Below, piece by piece: positions 30,845-43,221 of a stretch of 64,000 nucleotides of DNA. The translations under genes and the position numbers were made by a program. The stretch spans positions 605,969 through 669,968 of the forward strand of contig PJRA01000549.1 of the NCBI GenBank assembly GCA_016987375.1. The letters run 5' to 3'. The notes under the pieces were generated by a model. It made no database searches, was not told the origin of the DNA, and was given only the letters and a program-made list of their open reading frames with translations. Every line of letters begins with the position of its first letter. Within the stretch, counting starts at the first letter, position 1. The stretch comes from Brachionus koreanus. Lineage: Eukaryota; Rotifera; Eurotatoria; Ploima; Brachionidae.

Positions 30845-32303
30845 TCTTTTGAATTTTTTCTAACAAAAAATGCTTATGTTTTTTTCTTTTTGATATTTAA
30901 TTAAAACGTTGCAAATAGCAAGATTCGGCATATGTATCACTATTTTGTCCTATCAAGTTGTTGATATCAAATTTAAATTGAATCAGAAAATAATTAAAAG
31001 ATATAAATTTAACAATAATTTTAATATTTTTATTTTTTTTATATGATTAAAATTTTGGTTATTTATGAGCAACAATCTTTTTTTACTTTTTTTGAAATTT
31101 AAGAATTTCAAGAGAAAATTTGAAAGAAAAATTTAGATACATCTCAAACACCTCAAGTTTATATTCTAGGCTAGTATTTAAAAACAATGAATTTGAGACT
31201 CTATAAGATTCAAATAATTATCCAACATCAAAAATATTTTGAAACTAAGAAGTCTAAAAAAAGATTTAGTGCTTAAAAGATTAATTTTTAAGGTATTAAC
31301 TTATCCAAACCATTTCCTATTGTATTTGGAACTAATTTTTTTTTAAAATTAAAAATAAAGTACACAAAAGATTTCTACTTTATATTTCATTAGATATCCA
31401 TCAAATGAGTCTCAAATTATACCAGCATCCAATTGTTACCAAATTTCGCTGATTCAAGTTATCAATTGAATATAGTCCGATACTGTTGTAAAAGTGCGTT
31501 CTTTCTTTATTAATCAACTTTGCCATCTCAAACAGAATTCTCTTTTTAGATGGCTCAACCAATAGGTGCTTAAATGGGACTAAAGAATTAAAATTATTTT
31601 TCATGAGAGATTATTATTTGCAAAAATTGCTTAGTTTTATGTAATTTCTTAGATAAATTAGATCAAGTCTCATTTAAATTCTCATTTTTTTGAATGATAT
31701 AATTTGATTTTCTTTTGAAATTTTTTTTCTATACACAAACAAATAAAACCAAATTTACCGACAAACCGACTCGTTTTGACCGATAGGCCTTCTTCTTCAG
31801 AATCTAGAATGATTGAGAGGCAATTTTTAACAAGAATGAGAGAAAAAAGAAAAAAAAATTAAAATTTAATTATTAATGTTTAATAATTTTTATTCTTAAA
31901 ATTGTGAGATTTATAAAATTATTGAATTTTGGCTAATTTTAGTTTATGAGTTTAAGAAAAAGTTAAACTCAAATTCGACACAATAAAATCAGGCTCAAAA
32001 GTTTGATCAATAAATTCTTCATCAAAAAATTAAACCATCTAAAAATAAGAACAGACCTGGATGAATTTAACTCAAAAAATGATACTTAAAACTAAGACTT
32101 AGTTCCATTCTTTATAATTATAAAATTTTTATCTTTGGTATAAACTAAGTTTAATTTAACCTTATCAAACAAGTTCTTAATTATATTATTTTTTTGGAAA
32201 ATTGAAGTTTATGATCAAATTAAAATGATCATGCTCAAGAATTATCATTGAAAAAAGGTTTTAAAATGTTTTTGAGTAAAAAATTTATTGCAGAAGCATA
32301 TTT
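30845..32303. other. Intergenic, nothing recognised
   Basis: AT-rich. A minus-strand frame at 31401-31604 (67 aa) resembles no family and lacks gene context, so I do not call it. Confidence 0.4.
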
Positions 32304-32529
32304 TTAACACTCAAAAACCGGAGGGGTCTTTTGAACCCCTTTTGTAACTTCCTTTTTTTGTTTTTTATTCAATAAATTTAATCATTTTTTTATAATTTTT
32401 TTTCAATCATATTTTAAATCAAAAATATTATAAAATTATTTAATTTTTTCTATAAAAAAATTTTATTTTCATTGAAAAAAAGTATAAAAAAAGATTTAAA
32501 TAAAAAGTTATCCGGTTTTTGAGTGTTAA
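32304..32529. mobile_element. TTAA-flanked MITE (piggyBac-type), about 218 bp
   Basis: TTAA at 32304-32307 is followed by CACTCAAAAACCGGAGGGG. At the other end TCCGGTTTTTGAGTG is followed by TTAA at 32526-32529. The two ends are exact inverted repeats over about 14 bp, and both are flanked by the tetranucleotide that piggyBac transposases target and duplicate. Just inside the left end is a small hairpin (AGGGGTCTTTTGAACCCCT). The interior is AT-rich and non-coding, as expected for a non-autonomous element. Similar ends occur at 46296-46314 and 57850-58075. Confidence 0.8.
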
Positions 32530-32739
32530 AGTAAACATTCAATATTAATCTTAATTTTTTAGGTCTACAAATTTCTGCAAACGATTTCTGAATGCAGAAT
32601 TATGCAAAATAGTTGAATATGGTTTAACATGTTATACTACTCATAAAAACATTTCTCTGCATTAAATTTTACATATATAAAACTTAAAAAAAAATATATT
32701 TGAGCATGATCATTAAATTTTGATCATAAACATCAATAT

Positions 32740-33960
32740 GCCATTTTTTTCGCTCTTTTTGGAGCATAGGGTCATTACTTTTGATTTCCACTTAAGTCAA
32801 TCTTTTGCCTTTACCCTTGCTTCACCCTATGTCATTCCCATTTCAGTGAGCTCTTTCATGATTCTTGCACTACAAGTCACTGGTTGTGTTCCTACTTTTC
32901 GCCTGTGTTGCGGTGTCCATTGCAGGACTATTTATGCTATTCAATTCTCTCCCATCCCAAATATGTGTCCTAACCACTATTATCTTTTGTTTTTTATGGA
33001 TAGGCTCACTGGTTCTTTGATCTCATTGGAATTTGTTCTTTTGAATAGTTCGTCATTTGTTATTGTATGAGGTCAGTGTATTTTTAGTATTCTTCTTAAG
33101 CTACAAGTGTGCAATGTATTAAGACCTTTCTGTCAGTCAAACATGCATTAACGTTGCTTTCACTATACTATTGTACAGCTTAAGCTTTGTTTTATTGCTG
33201 TAGCTTTCCATCGTAGATTTCCATGCTGGTTTGAGTCTTGCAAAGGCACTTTTTCCTTTCGACAATCTATTCTCTATGTTTTTGTGTGATCCCATAGTAG
33301 TGTTGATGATGCTTCCTAGATATGTGAAGTCTGTAACGTTTTCAACTTCGGTGCCGTCGATCTTAATCGGAAAGTTAAGTTCCGTGTTTATGCACATTAT
33401 TTTGATTTTGGTCCCAGTTGGTTTAGCATTATTCACAAGATCTTGCGTTTTGAGGCGTATATTAGCTTCTGTATTTTCTGTCAAGACAAGATTACTGCAA
33501 AATCCAGGTCTTCAAATCTTGTGGTGAGACTCCATTGAATACCTCTAAGATTATCAGTTGATTTTCTCATGACATAGTCTATTAAGATTAGGAACAGAGT
33601 TGGAGAGAGTACGAATCCTTGTCCTACTCTTGTATTTACTTTGAAACTTTCAGATTGTACCTTTTCCAGAATTATACTACTCTCGAATTCTTCGTAGAAG
33701 AGTTTTATCAAGTTTGACGATTTTCTGGGGTATACCATAAGATCTAAGTATGGTCTAAAGAGTTTCTCTATGAACGCTATCAAAGGCTTTTTTAAAGTCA
33801 ATGAAGTTGACATACATTGGACTTTTCCATTCTAGACTTTGTTCTATGATGTTTCTTAGGGCAAATATCTGATCAATACATTCTCTTCCTCTTCTGAACC
33901 TCGCTTGTTCCTCCCTTAGTACACCATCCAATGACACCTTAATGAATTCTGCCCATAGTC
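32740..33960 (-). mobile_element. LINE remnant, reverse transcriptase to C-terminus
   Basis: Read on the minus strand from 33960: EEQARFRRGRECIDQIFALR, YVNFIDFKKAFDSVHRETL, VGQGFVLSPTLFLILIDYVM, GIQWSLTTRFEDLDFAVILS (FADD destroyed), DFTYLGSIINTTMGSHKNIE, then a frame-broken C-terminus resembling GKRKRGRPKxTWRRTVEKEL and MTxGEAxxKAxD. This is the order of an endonuclease/RT LINE polyprotein of the type common in lophotrochozoans. At least three frame breaks and loss of the catalytic Asp pair show that it is inactive. Confidence 0.85.
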
Positions 33961-34782
33961 ACACTACAGAACACTTTGCTTGCTATGGTTACCAGGGCAA
34001 TCCCTCTTCAATTGTCGCAGACCATTTGTCACCTTTCATTGGGAGTTTGACAACTAACCCTTTTGACCAATTTTTTGGAATTTGTTCTTTAGACCATACT
34101 CATTTAAATTGAAATTTATTTATAATTATTACATTTTTATTTTTAGTATAAACTAATTTTAATTTAACCTTATCAAAAAAGTTCTTAATTATACCATTTT
34201 ACTGTCAAAAATTCTTTTCAAAATTAATTACATTTTTAATTTTGAATGGCAATAAAAATGTTCTATTTTTCATACCTATATTGCGACTAATTCCTATAAT
34301 TAGTTTAGTAATTAAATTCTTATGTATGAGTTAGAAAATCTATATAACATGTACACTTTCTCCTAATTCTTGTAATTAAAGAAACAGCAATATTATCAAA
34401 AATATGACTAGGGTGATATGGGCATTAAATAACAACAAGAGTTTGTTTCATTTAAATCAATGATAAATTTTAATTTCAAATCAAATTTATCTCAATTAAA
34501 GATGCTGAAATTTTTATTAATGTTCTATTTTGTTTTTTGTTTTTTTTTTCAAAAATAAAAAACCATTAAGTTTTAAAAAATAAGTTTCTTCTGACATCTT
34601 AAGCCAAAAAATAGATCCATATATCATTCATCCTTTACAATTTATTCTTATTTTCTAAACTGTCCATGAATATTAGCACTCTAATTATAATAAATTGAAT
34701 TCAATTTTCGCTCCAAAGAATCATTTAAAAATTTGTTTTATAAATTCTAAATTTATTGTTAAATCTTTTTAAAAATCAAAAG
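33961..34782. other. Intergenic, upstream of the LEM-domain gene
   Basis: AT-rich and non-coding; nothing recognised beyond the likely promoter next to 34783. Confidence 0.35.
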
Positions 34783-35546
34783 ATGGAAAATGAAAAAAGC
34801 ACTCTTGATGTGGAATCAGTCAGTTCTCTAAGTGATGAAGACTTGTTTAAACATTTAAAGAAAAATGGTCTTAAATGCGGTCCAATTACAGCCACAACGC
34901 GATATTTATATGAGAAACGTCTTAAACAATTTTTGGACCCATCTCTTATTGAAAAAGAAAATCAAACAGAACAGCAAGTAGAAGAAAACACAGAACATCA
35001 ATCAGTACCAGAACAAAAATCGGTTCCGGAGTCTGTAACACAAGATGAAGTGGAGACCATTTCTCGAGAGAATGTAGAAGAAATACCACATAATGTTCCT
35101 ATTGAAACAAAGCGTGATGAAAAAGATCAAGTAGAATCAAAAGTCACAGTTACTCCAATTAGTACTTCCATTTATAATGAAACAGATCTTAACAAGTCCA
35201 CAGATTCGACAGTTAGCTCATCAGGTTAGGAATTTCGGTGGTTTTTTCATTCACAAGTTATCTTTTTTTCTATCCAACTAGATAATTATCTCAACATATC
35301 TGGAATCAGAGGAAGAGCTCCATTAAGAAGACAAAACGAGTCACTGAACAATCAAAATTCTACGTCTCAAAGTAATTTGAATATAAAAAAATCTATTAAG
35401 AATAGCGTAATATTTTTTATAAAGATGGCTCAAATTCTAAAAAATCAATTTTCGTGTATTTTGTGCTTGCATTGGTTTTAGCATTCAGTATTTACACAAT
35501 TTTGATTTTTCTAATGGATCAAGATGAAAATTCAGTTGAGTTATGA
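34783..35546 (+). CDS. LEM-domain inner nuclear membrane protein (emerin/LAP2-like)
   Basis: LEM proteins bind the chromatin factor BAF and tether chromatin to the nuclear envelope. Three exons join in frame: 34783-35224, 35282-35371 and 35425-35546, about 217 residues. The LEM fold is at residues about 9-45 (SSLSDEDLFKHLKKNGLKCG, PITATTRYLYEKRLKQFL). A long polar Glu/Gln/Val-rich linker follows, then a short Arg-rich region (ISGIRGRAPLRRQNE). A single C-terminal membrane helix (SIFVYFVLALVLAFSIYTIL) ends in a short luminal tail. This tail-anchored order is that of emerin. I start at MENEKS because the upstream extension begins with a non-ATG codon. Confidence 0.85.
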
Positions 35547-35920
35547 AAATTGAGTTAAAAAAATCTATTATTTATATTGAACAAAATTTTAATTAATTTT
35601 TGTATTAAATTGTTTCGAACATATATTTGGATTAAAGTAAAAAAAAACAAATAGAAAATTTTTTTTATTTAGTTTAAAATTTAAAATAAACAAATTGAAA
35701 AAAAATTTTTATTTTATCATTTTTTTTGTTTGATTAATAAATTAAAGTTTGCTATGCTTAAAATCGCCAAATGATTCGAGTCGAGTTTTTTTAGTCTATT
35801 TAAAAAAAATATTATAATAGAGCTGTTGATCTTTAATGAATTTTATTTTTAATACTTTTAAAAAACCGAAATAATAAACTTTTATAAAATTTGTACCTTT
35901 TTTTCAAATAAAATATATTT
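35547..35920. terminator. Convergent 3' regions of LEM gene and KDEL receptor
   Basis: This 374-bp stretch between converging genes holds both 3' ends. It is AT-rich with several AATAAA-like hexamers; no single polyadenylation site can be fixed without transcripts. Confidence 0.35.
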
Positions 35921-36930
35921 TTAGGCTGGCAACGAAAACTTTTGTCCCTTCAACACTAAAACAAAACAAATAAAACCATTAGACTTCGCATACGGTTAGT
36001 CTTTTACCCTTCAAGACTAGTAGGGTTTTTTATAAAAAACTTATGAGAATTATAAATCTAAATGCATAGAAATAGACTTCAATTTTGACAATATATTCTT
36101 AAATTATTGTCTATTTTTATGCATACTTAAACATTTAATTTAACAGGAAAAATTCATTACCTTTTGTTATGTATAAATAGAAAAAATCACAGTAGAGCAC
36201 TGTTTGGACAATACCAGCCAAAATAGCAATCAAATCATAAAATCCCTCGCTATAATATCTGTAAATCCAGTTCAGGATGTAGAAACCCCGATAAGCTCCA
36301 AGAGCAAACAAATAGTGGCTAGTTATAGACTCTGCTTCGCCGGTTTTGCTTACCATAAACAATTGAGGCAAAATTGCAACAGCTTCCAAATAAATAGAAA
36401 ATGTCCATAGAATCTAAATTAATTTTTCAAAATTAAAATGAATTTTTAGTTGATTTGAATTACTTCCAAAACATCAAAATCGTGGTTTATCAACAAAGCT
36501 AAAACTGCAGCTGGAATTAACAAGAATTCTACGCGGAAAGTATCATGATTTCTGTCATAAGTTGCTTTGAATTTAAAATACATCAAATAAATTGTACCAT
36601 ATGATGAAACTAGATAGAATATTTTCATCAAAGTGTTGTATAAAGAAATGTAGTGAGTGAACAAGTCCAAATACCGTGTTGAAAATACTATAGCGAATAA
36701 AATTTGACTCCGACCAGATATTCCTTAGAATAAATTAAAATTTTTGTTAAAAATTCAGTTCACCATAATTAGAATTTAAATTTTAAATTGGGAAAGTAAA
36801 TGATATTTCTTTTTTTTTAGATTATTAGAAAAAAATTACCTGCACATGATCTAGTTTTCCAGATTTTAAGTAATAGAATAATGATGGCAAACAAATGCGA
36901 CAAGTCCCCGATGAGTCGAAAAATGTTCAT
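35921..36930 (-). CDS. KDELR: ER lumen protein retaining receptor (KDEL receptor)
   Basis: This seven-helix Golgi receptor captures escaped ER proteins by their KDEL-type tails and returns them in COPI vesicles. Four exons join in frame: 36930-36840, 36723-36464, 36413-36161 and 35955-35921, giving 212 residues, the usual family length. Visible signatures include [40 protein letters not shown] (ligand-pocket Arg region), [20 protein letters not shown] and [20 protein letters not shown]. Helices [13 protein letters not shown] and the C-terminal tail [11 protein letters not shown] follow. The tiny last exon is only 35 nt and was found from that conserved tail. An HEEL-ending client gene (PRKCSH) is in the same window. 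Confidence 0.97.
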
Positions 36931-37484
36931 TTTACTGGTAATATTTTACGCTAAAAGTCTTAATCTTTTTAAAATTTATTTCTAAATCCAAAAAATAATA
37001 TAATTATGATGACGAGTTGTTTGAAATTCAACGAAAATATATAACTTTAATGTTTTACTGTAATTTAAGCAAAAAAAAAATTTAAAATTCAAAAACTAAT
37101 CATTTCATTATTGAATTATACACGTACAAGCTGATTTTGAAAGTATAATTGAAATTTTAAGTATGTAAAGCTTTGCATTCTATACAACGTGGCGATTGCA
37201 CATCAAAAATTAGCAAAAAATTTATTTCAAATTTTAATAAAATAAAAATTATAATAAAAAATTTTATATGCAAAAACTTGCCAAATCAAATAGTATTAGG
37301 TTAAGCTCGTACGTTTAAAATATCTATTCAATGTAAATTATTTGCTCTTGTGATACATATTTTTCATCGATAGGACTCTAAAATTTCCAATTCGATTATT
37401 TACAAATAGAAAAATAAAACCAGAATTAAGAAAAAAAAATTTGAACGAAAAAATTTATTTAAATGACTAAATAGTAAAACTAAT
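36931..37484. other. Intergenic between KDELR start and ARMC2 end
   Basis: This is 554 bp of AT-rich non-coding sequence. Both neighbours are on the minus strand, so the KDELR promoter and ARMC2 3' end lie here. Confidence 0.35.
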
Positions 37485-40400
37485 TTAAACATTTCTAATA
37501 AGTCGGGTAATCAAAAACTTGGCAACAGGCTGAAAATCTTGTTTCCACAAGTAATCCATGTAATCATCGATGTTTTCGGAATTGTCTGTTTCGGGTGCAG
37601 ATGATTTGAATTCACTTTTGTGGCGTCTTAAGGCGAAATTTTCATCCAACAATTCTTTCAAAATTACAGTTAATAATTTAACTTCATTTTGATCAAAAAA
37701 ATGATTGATAGGTCGTGTATTATCACTGTAATTCATGAGCAATTTACAAATCATGGATGACATCTGCCAATCTGAGGGGCCAATTTCATTTAAAAGATCA
37801 ATAAGTCTTTTTAAATTTTCAGTTAATATTTTTAAAAATGTATAATGAATGCTTAAATTTACTTTTTGACTCCATTTTCTTCCCGAAGAATGGCTCGATT
37901 TTCTTGGTCTGTCATGATATTTATCAAAAATCCGATAACTATATAAATTAATTCCCTATTGTTCGAATTTAAATAAGCAATTGCCAATATGTTAACTAAA
38001 TATTAAGATATTAAACTATTATTTGAGTCATTTTTTCAAATAGAAACCTTTTCTATATGCCAAATATCCGTGGACGCTCTGATCCCTTGACAAATTAGCT
38101 AATACCCTAAAAACTTCGGTTATTGCTTCAACATTGTTTGAAAGAAGAAATTTCATCATAACTTGAATTTAAATTTAATTAAAAAAAGCATATTTTATCA
38201 AATTTAGTCTATTGATACAATCAATTATTTTTTGAGAGTTTTCTATGATCAAGTCTGAATAGTAAAAAGACAAGTTATTTATTGTAACTATTGTGTTTAT
38301 AATCAACTCTTCACAGTTCAAATCTTTGAATTCTAAAATCAATCCAAGGTTAAAATAGAAAATGACACTTGAATTTATGTTTATTTTACCAAGAATTTTC
38401 AAGAGGACATCAAGAACATCTGGTCTCTTGGCCAATCTTTCGCCAACTTCTTCGCTAATTGCTAAATTGGCCACAATTCGAACATACTTGATGAGGACAT
38501 CTTCATTAGGACTAGCCTCTGTTTCACTGAGCTCTTCCAAATTACCACTTGACCCAGCATTGTTCTTTTTTAATTCAAATTAGAATAAAAAAAATTTTCA
38601 ATTACTTACCTGTTGGTCATTGCTAAAATAAACTTTTAGCGTGTTAAGCAAAGTTTCAATTGAGTATTTTTCGCTCATAAATCGTAGACGTGCGTTTTCA
38701 TAACGACCAGTTATATTACCCAAAATGAATCCAATACGAACAACTAAATCTTGTTTGGACTCGTGTTTTATCATTACTTTGAGAAACGATTTGTAAAATG
38801 ACTCATGAGGGATCAAATCTTGACAACAATCGGAATGCAAAGTCAATTTGCTGTTGAAAAGACAAAAAAACTAATTCATTATTTTTTCAATAGTTAATAA
38901 AATTTACCTTAAAATTCGAGATACATTTAACATAAGTTCAGGATCGCTAGTATAATATTTTAGTATGTAGACCAAGTATTCCATTAGTTTAAGGTTAAGA
39001 AATTTTTGTCTGGTATTAGATAGATCAGCTAGATTTCGAATGGTCGCTGTTATCTTAAGAAAAAAGCGAAAAATTTTTTAACTGAGTGAATAAATAAATA
39101 AAAATTTTTTTAATACCTGTACTAAAGCATGGCCAGTTTCAGCCTTTAATGTCTCTGTGTCTTTGAACTTAAACAATTTTTATAATTTTAAAAGTCAACA
39201 TGGTTAATAAATTGTTTACATATTTAGTCAAATCTTTAATTATTTGTATTAGAATATTTTCCAAATTTTTGGATGACATTAATTTTAAAATTTTTATATT
39301 TTCGCTTAAATTTTTGATTGTTCCACAAAAATAGATAACTGTATCGGAATTTTCTTTGAAAACAAATCGTTCTGGCACGCTAAATAAGATCTCTTCAATT
39401 AACAAAAAAATCGCTTAGTCTTTGAATCAACTATGTTTTAAATTAATTACCTATTGTTTGAGGATCCATAAAAAAAAGATCATTTTCACTATTTCTACTA
39501 ATTGAAAACAATAATCTACAAATATTAGTCAAATTGCTACCGGTTATTTTCATCTTGATTCAAAAAATAATTAGATGGAAAAATTTAAAAAAAAAAGTGC
39601 AACTTTTACATTTAATATTATTCTAGAAATTTTCAGTTTCATCTTGTCACTTTCGGTATCTAGATATTTGAATAAGAGCTTTAGAATAACTGAACGCTTC
39701 GAACAAGTTTTCAGATAAATTTGGTTGTCACAAACAAGTTGATTTAGAACGTCTGAGGAATCACAGAATAAATCAATTTGATTATCTTAAAAATAGAATG
39801 AATTTTTTTTGTGGTTAAAAAATATTTAATTTAAAATTTTACTTTTGAATAAAACCTCCATTTTATTTATCAATGGTTCAATAAATTTTTTCCAAGTAAT
39901 ATCTACTTTATCATTGTCATATTTGATGTCTTGATTTTTTGCTTTTTTATCATCATTTTTGAACTTCAATTTATCAGTGCTTTTTTCCAATGGCGCCAAT
40001 CGACTCGCTGACTTCGGACTTGAAAGTTTGATTAAATCACTATCTTCATTTCGTAAACTTGTCTTTGACTCGCTTTCTAATGATGTTTGTGTGCTATACG
40101 TTGATTTTGATGAAGTTTTTCCTTCAATTGGCGAGAGTCTGTTGGCTGATATTGGTCGACTCGCAATCGGATCTGTCTCAAAACTTTTTGAACCGATACT
40201 TAAATCAAAATTTAGAAAAAATTTTTTTTTTTTTTTGAATAAATTACGAGAAAGAGCTTGGTGGTCTTTCATTTACTGGACGGGTACTTTTGGGTCCAAA
40301 CAAACTGCGTTTATCTTCTCTAGGTGTAAACGGTCTGTTTGAATTTAAAGTTCTGGCCAAGTTAGCTGATTCGGGCAGATAAGCAATCTGATTACGTTTG

Positions 40401-40543
40401 GCGTCGTGAAGTTTCTCTTTAGCTGCTTTGATTATCTGAGAAGATGTTGGTGCATTAGAATGTGACTCGTAAAATGGAATGTCATTTTTCTGCGACTTAC
40501 GACGCATTAATTCCGAACTTTTTGGTGAACTAGAACGTGACAT
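37485..40543 (-). CDS. ARMC2: Armadillo repeat-containing protein 2 (axonemal)
   Basis: About ten exons on the minus strand. The N-terminus carries the family marks: SSQIIKAAKEKL, then RPFTPREDKRSLFGPKSTRP followed by VNERPPSSFS, and after the first intron PISANRLSPIEG. Low-complexity Ser/Lys sequence leads to WKKFIEPLINKMEVLFKS. The C-terminal two thirds consist of armadillo-like helical repeats (for example VIYFCGTIKNLSENIKILKL, KYVRIVANLAISEEVGERLA and RIGFILGNITGRYENARLRF), ending at FLITRLIRNV. In mammals ARMC2 is needed for sperm flagellum central-pair assembly, so a role in cilia or flagella is likely here. Some internal splice junctions (39100-39800) are not certain. Confidence 0.88.
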
Positions 40544-41069
40544 TTTTATTTAATTTTCAACTTTAGATAAGATATTTAATTATTCTTGAAAGTCATAAAG
40601 CATATGTTGAAGCTTGATAAAAGCATAGTTTAAATTTTTTTATTAAAAGAATTAAAATTAATTTGGAATATGTGAATTTTAATTCAGCAGTAAATATGAT
40701 TAAAATTGATTTAATTTCTTTTTATTTTAATATTCAGTTTCCATGACAGCACTTAATTTCTAATTCAAAATCTTGACTACTTTTATTGCTAAAGTTTTTC
40801 ATATCCTAAAATTACTCTTCTAGTTAATTAATTAAGATAAAGTTATTAATGCTTGGAAAAACATAAATCAAAGTACTTTTTTAAAATTAAGGAAATTTAT
40901 CTGTATCTAATTCTAAAATTTAAAAAAAAATACAAATATTTGGTTTATGGGTTCATGAAAAAATTAATTATGTCATCAAAATCAACTAGAATTCTTACAC
41001 GGGAATTTTTTTTTTAAATAAAAAATTGCTGCTTGTTGATCAAAATTTATTTTTAATTCAAATACAAAT
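40544..41069. other. Intergenic, nothing recognised
   Basis: AT-rich; it includes the ARMC2 promoter side and the 3' end of the next minus-strand gene. Confidence 0.35.
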
Positions 41070-42985
41070 TTACTCTTTAAATAAATTTAAACTATCTAAA
41101 GTTTTATTATTTTTTTCTAAATAGGAAGCTTTGAATCCAAATTGAAGATCTGAAATAAATAACAATTTAGCTTTAATTTTAAAATTATTAATTTATTTTT
41201 ATTGTTTTACCTGAATAATTAATTGATTGATTCTCTGTTTCTGTGAGGCTAAAATTAAGACTTTGGTTACTTAGATTTCGATTTTTGTCATTATTCTCAA
41301 CATGGCAATTTGTTAAGTTATTTCCTAGCGGATCTTCTGTAATTTAAATAAAAAATTTGATTTTTTTGGTTCTCTAATTTACCATCAAGAGATTCTAGTT
41401 GGTCTGATATTTGAAACTTGTCTATTTCTTTAAAGAATTTAAAATTTTTTTTGAAAAGTTAATCTTGAAAATTACTTAGTTTAAAATTATTAGTTTTTTT
41501 CTGAGCTTTACGGGGAATTGGAGTCAATGTTAAATTTAGATTTGGTATTAAAATAGTTGGCGTTTGATAAAAACTCATTTCTTTAGCATTATCATTCTGA
41601 TTTTCTCTGTAGTTTATCTCAGCACTTTCTGAAATTCTCGTCAAAGGTGTCGACGTGAGACACGAAGGTTTTCTTGTTGGTGATTGATACTTGCTCTGGA
41701 TCCAAATTGGATCTCTGGGCTTTGAGTAATTAAACTAAATTTGACAAATCTTAATTTAGATTTTTCTTACTTTTAAAAAAATATCTGAATCTTTTTTGTT
41801 TGAATGAGTACAACTAAATGAATTTGAAAGAATAGTTGATACTGATAAATCCGATTGATCTGATGATTTCTTAAAATTTAAAGCTTAATTTAATTCCATT
41901 TTCATTGATTTTTGTTACATTTTTTTTTTCTCTTTCTGTTTCTGCTTGTTTAATTTTTATTTGATCATTAATCATTTTTTTGTATTCCGAAGCTCTTATA
42001 ATAAAATTTAGCTGAACAATGGCTCTTTTTTTTTTGTTTAAAATTACATTTTTACAATATTTTTTTTTACACTTGACCAAATTTCATCATTTTTCGCTTT
42101 TTGAATAGAAATTTCACCTAAGTATTCAATTTTGTTTTTTTTTAAATCCTCAAGCCTATTTAAAAAATATTAAATGGGAAGAATAATTCATTTTAATTGT
42201 CACTCTTCAAGTTTATTTTTGTATGAAATTATTTTTTTAATTCCATCACCATTTGATATTATTTCCTCCTGAATGATTCTTTCCATAGAACAAAGTTTTT
42301 CTTCGAGTTGAGCTTTATTCGAGTTTCTAATGCAAAGAATTAGAAAAATTAAGAAAAATTACATGAGCTTTTATATTTACAATTTTTCTTCTAAATTTTT
42401 TTTTGCTAAATTTAAATTATTTTGTGCAATTGAAAAATTCTTGTTGGCTGTTTTGGTAGATATCAAAATCCTTTTGAGTATATCTATTATTATCATTTTA
42501 TTTATTGATTTAAGCCTCATAGGCAAAGTTAGAAAGGAATAAGTTAAATAGAAATAAAATTAAAACTTTTTAATTTAAATCAATCAGACATTTAGCTTAC
42601 CGCTGAATATTATCGTTAAGTTTATCAGACAATGATCTATAAAGTTCAAGTTTTGAGATTAATTCTTGTTTTTTGTCACATAAGACTGAAAATTCAGTTT
42701 TCAAATTGCCAATTTTTAATTGAATCTCTATACAAGATTAGTAAATACTTGTTACCTTTTTTATTCATAAATAATTAACTAAACCTTTAATTTCTTCATC
42801 AGTTTGTTGAATGAAGCTGGAAATTTTTTGTTTTTCAAATTCTGAGTAAGCAAATTGTAAAATAAACGGCCTAAAATTTTCATAAATTTTTTACCATGAA
42901 TCTTTAAGCCATCTTCGATGCTTATAACTTCCTTGTCAAATTCATTTAACTGAAAATTCATTTTATATGTCCTCGTGTTTCTCAT
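41070..42985 (-). CDS. Coiled-coil protein of unknown function, about ten small exons
   Basis: Short open pieces joined by 50-60-bp introns form one gene. It starts at 42985, or at the in-frame Met at 42961 (MNFQLNEFDKEV). Exon pieces read FDKEVISIEDGLKIH, EFEKQKISSFIQQTDEEIK, EIQLKIGNLKTEFSVLCDKK followed by QELISKLELYRSLSDKLNDN, NNLNLAKKNLEEKL, NKAQLEEKLCSMERIIQEEI and ASEYKKMINDQIKIKQAETE. These are strongly heptad-like and predict a long coiled coil. The C-terminal part is Ser/Thr-rich with Pro (SPTRKPSCLTSTPLTR, LIPNLNLTLTPIPRKAQKK), possible kinase sites. The end is DSLNLFKE with a stop at 41070. I recognise no family; a centrosomal, kinetochore or ciliary component is conceivable. It is divergent from ESS2, with 236-260 bp between starts. 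Confidence 0.6.
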
Positions 42986-43221
42986 GAAAAATATCTTTTT
43001 TTTTTTAAATCTTAATCCTTGACTTAGCTAGATTTAAAAACTTGTTTGTGCTTTTCTTAAATTGTTTTAGTGGAAGTTGCAGATACTGAGACAAATTTAG
43101 TGTCTACACAAAAATCATATTTTAACAAAACATAAATTTCTTAACAAGATGAAATATATTTTTTTAATATTACTTGAAATAAATAATTCTATTTAATAAA
43201 AATTAAAGTTCCAAATGAACT
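42986..43221. promoter_or_regulatory. Short bidirectional promoter region
   Basis: Only 236 bp separate the start of the coiled-coil gene (minus) from that of ESS2 (plus). A less AT-rich patch is at about 43050-43110 (GTTTTAGTGGAAGTTGCAGATACTGAGAC). No specific factor site is claimed. Confidence 0.4.

Noticed and set aside
31401..31604. 67-residue minus-strand frame
   Set aside because: No homology, no plausible splicing partners and AT-rich surroundings; indistinguishable from a chance frame.
32720..33070. Plus-strand 116-residue frame
   Set aside because: Antisense to the C-terminal region of the LINE at 32740-33960, whose minus-strand translation fits a known family.
35407..35424. An 18-bp intron in the LEM-domain gene
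   Set aside because: An alternative donor at 35372 gives a 53-bp intron, typical of this genome, keeps the frame and needs no unusual splicing.
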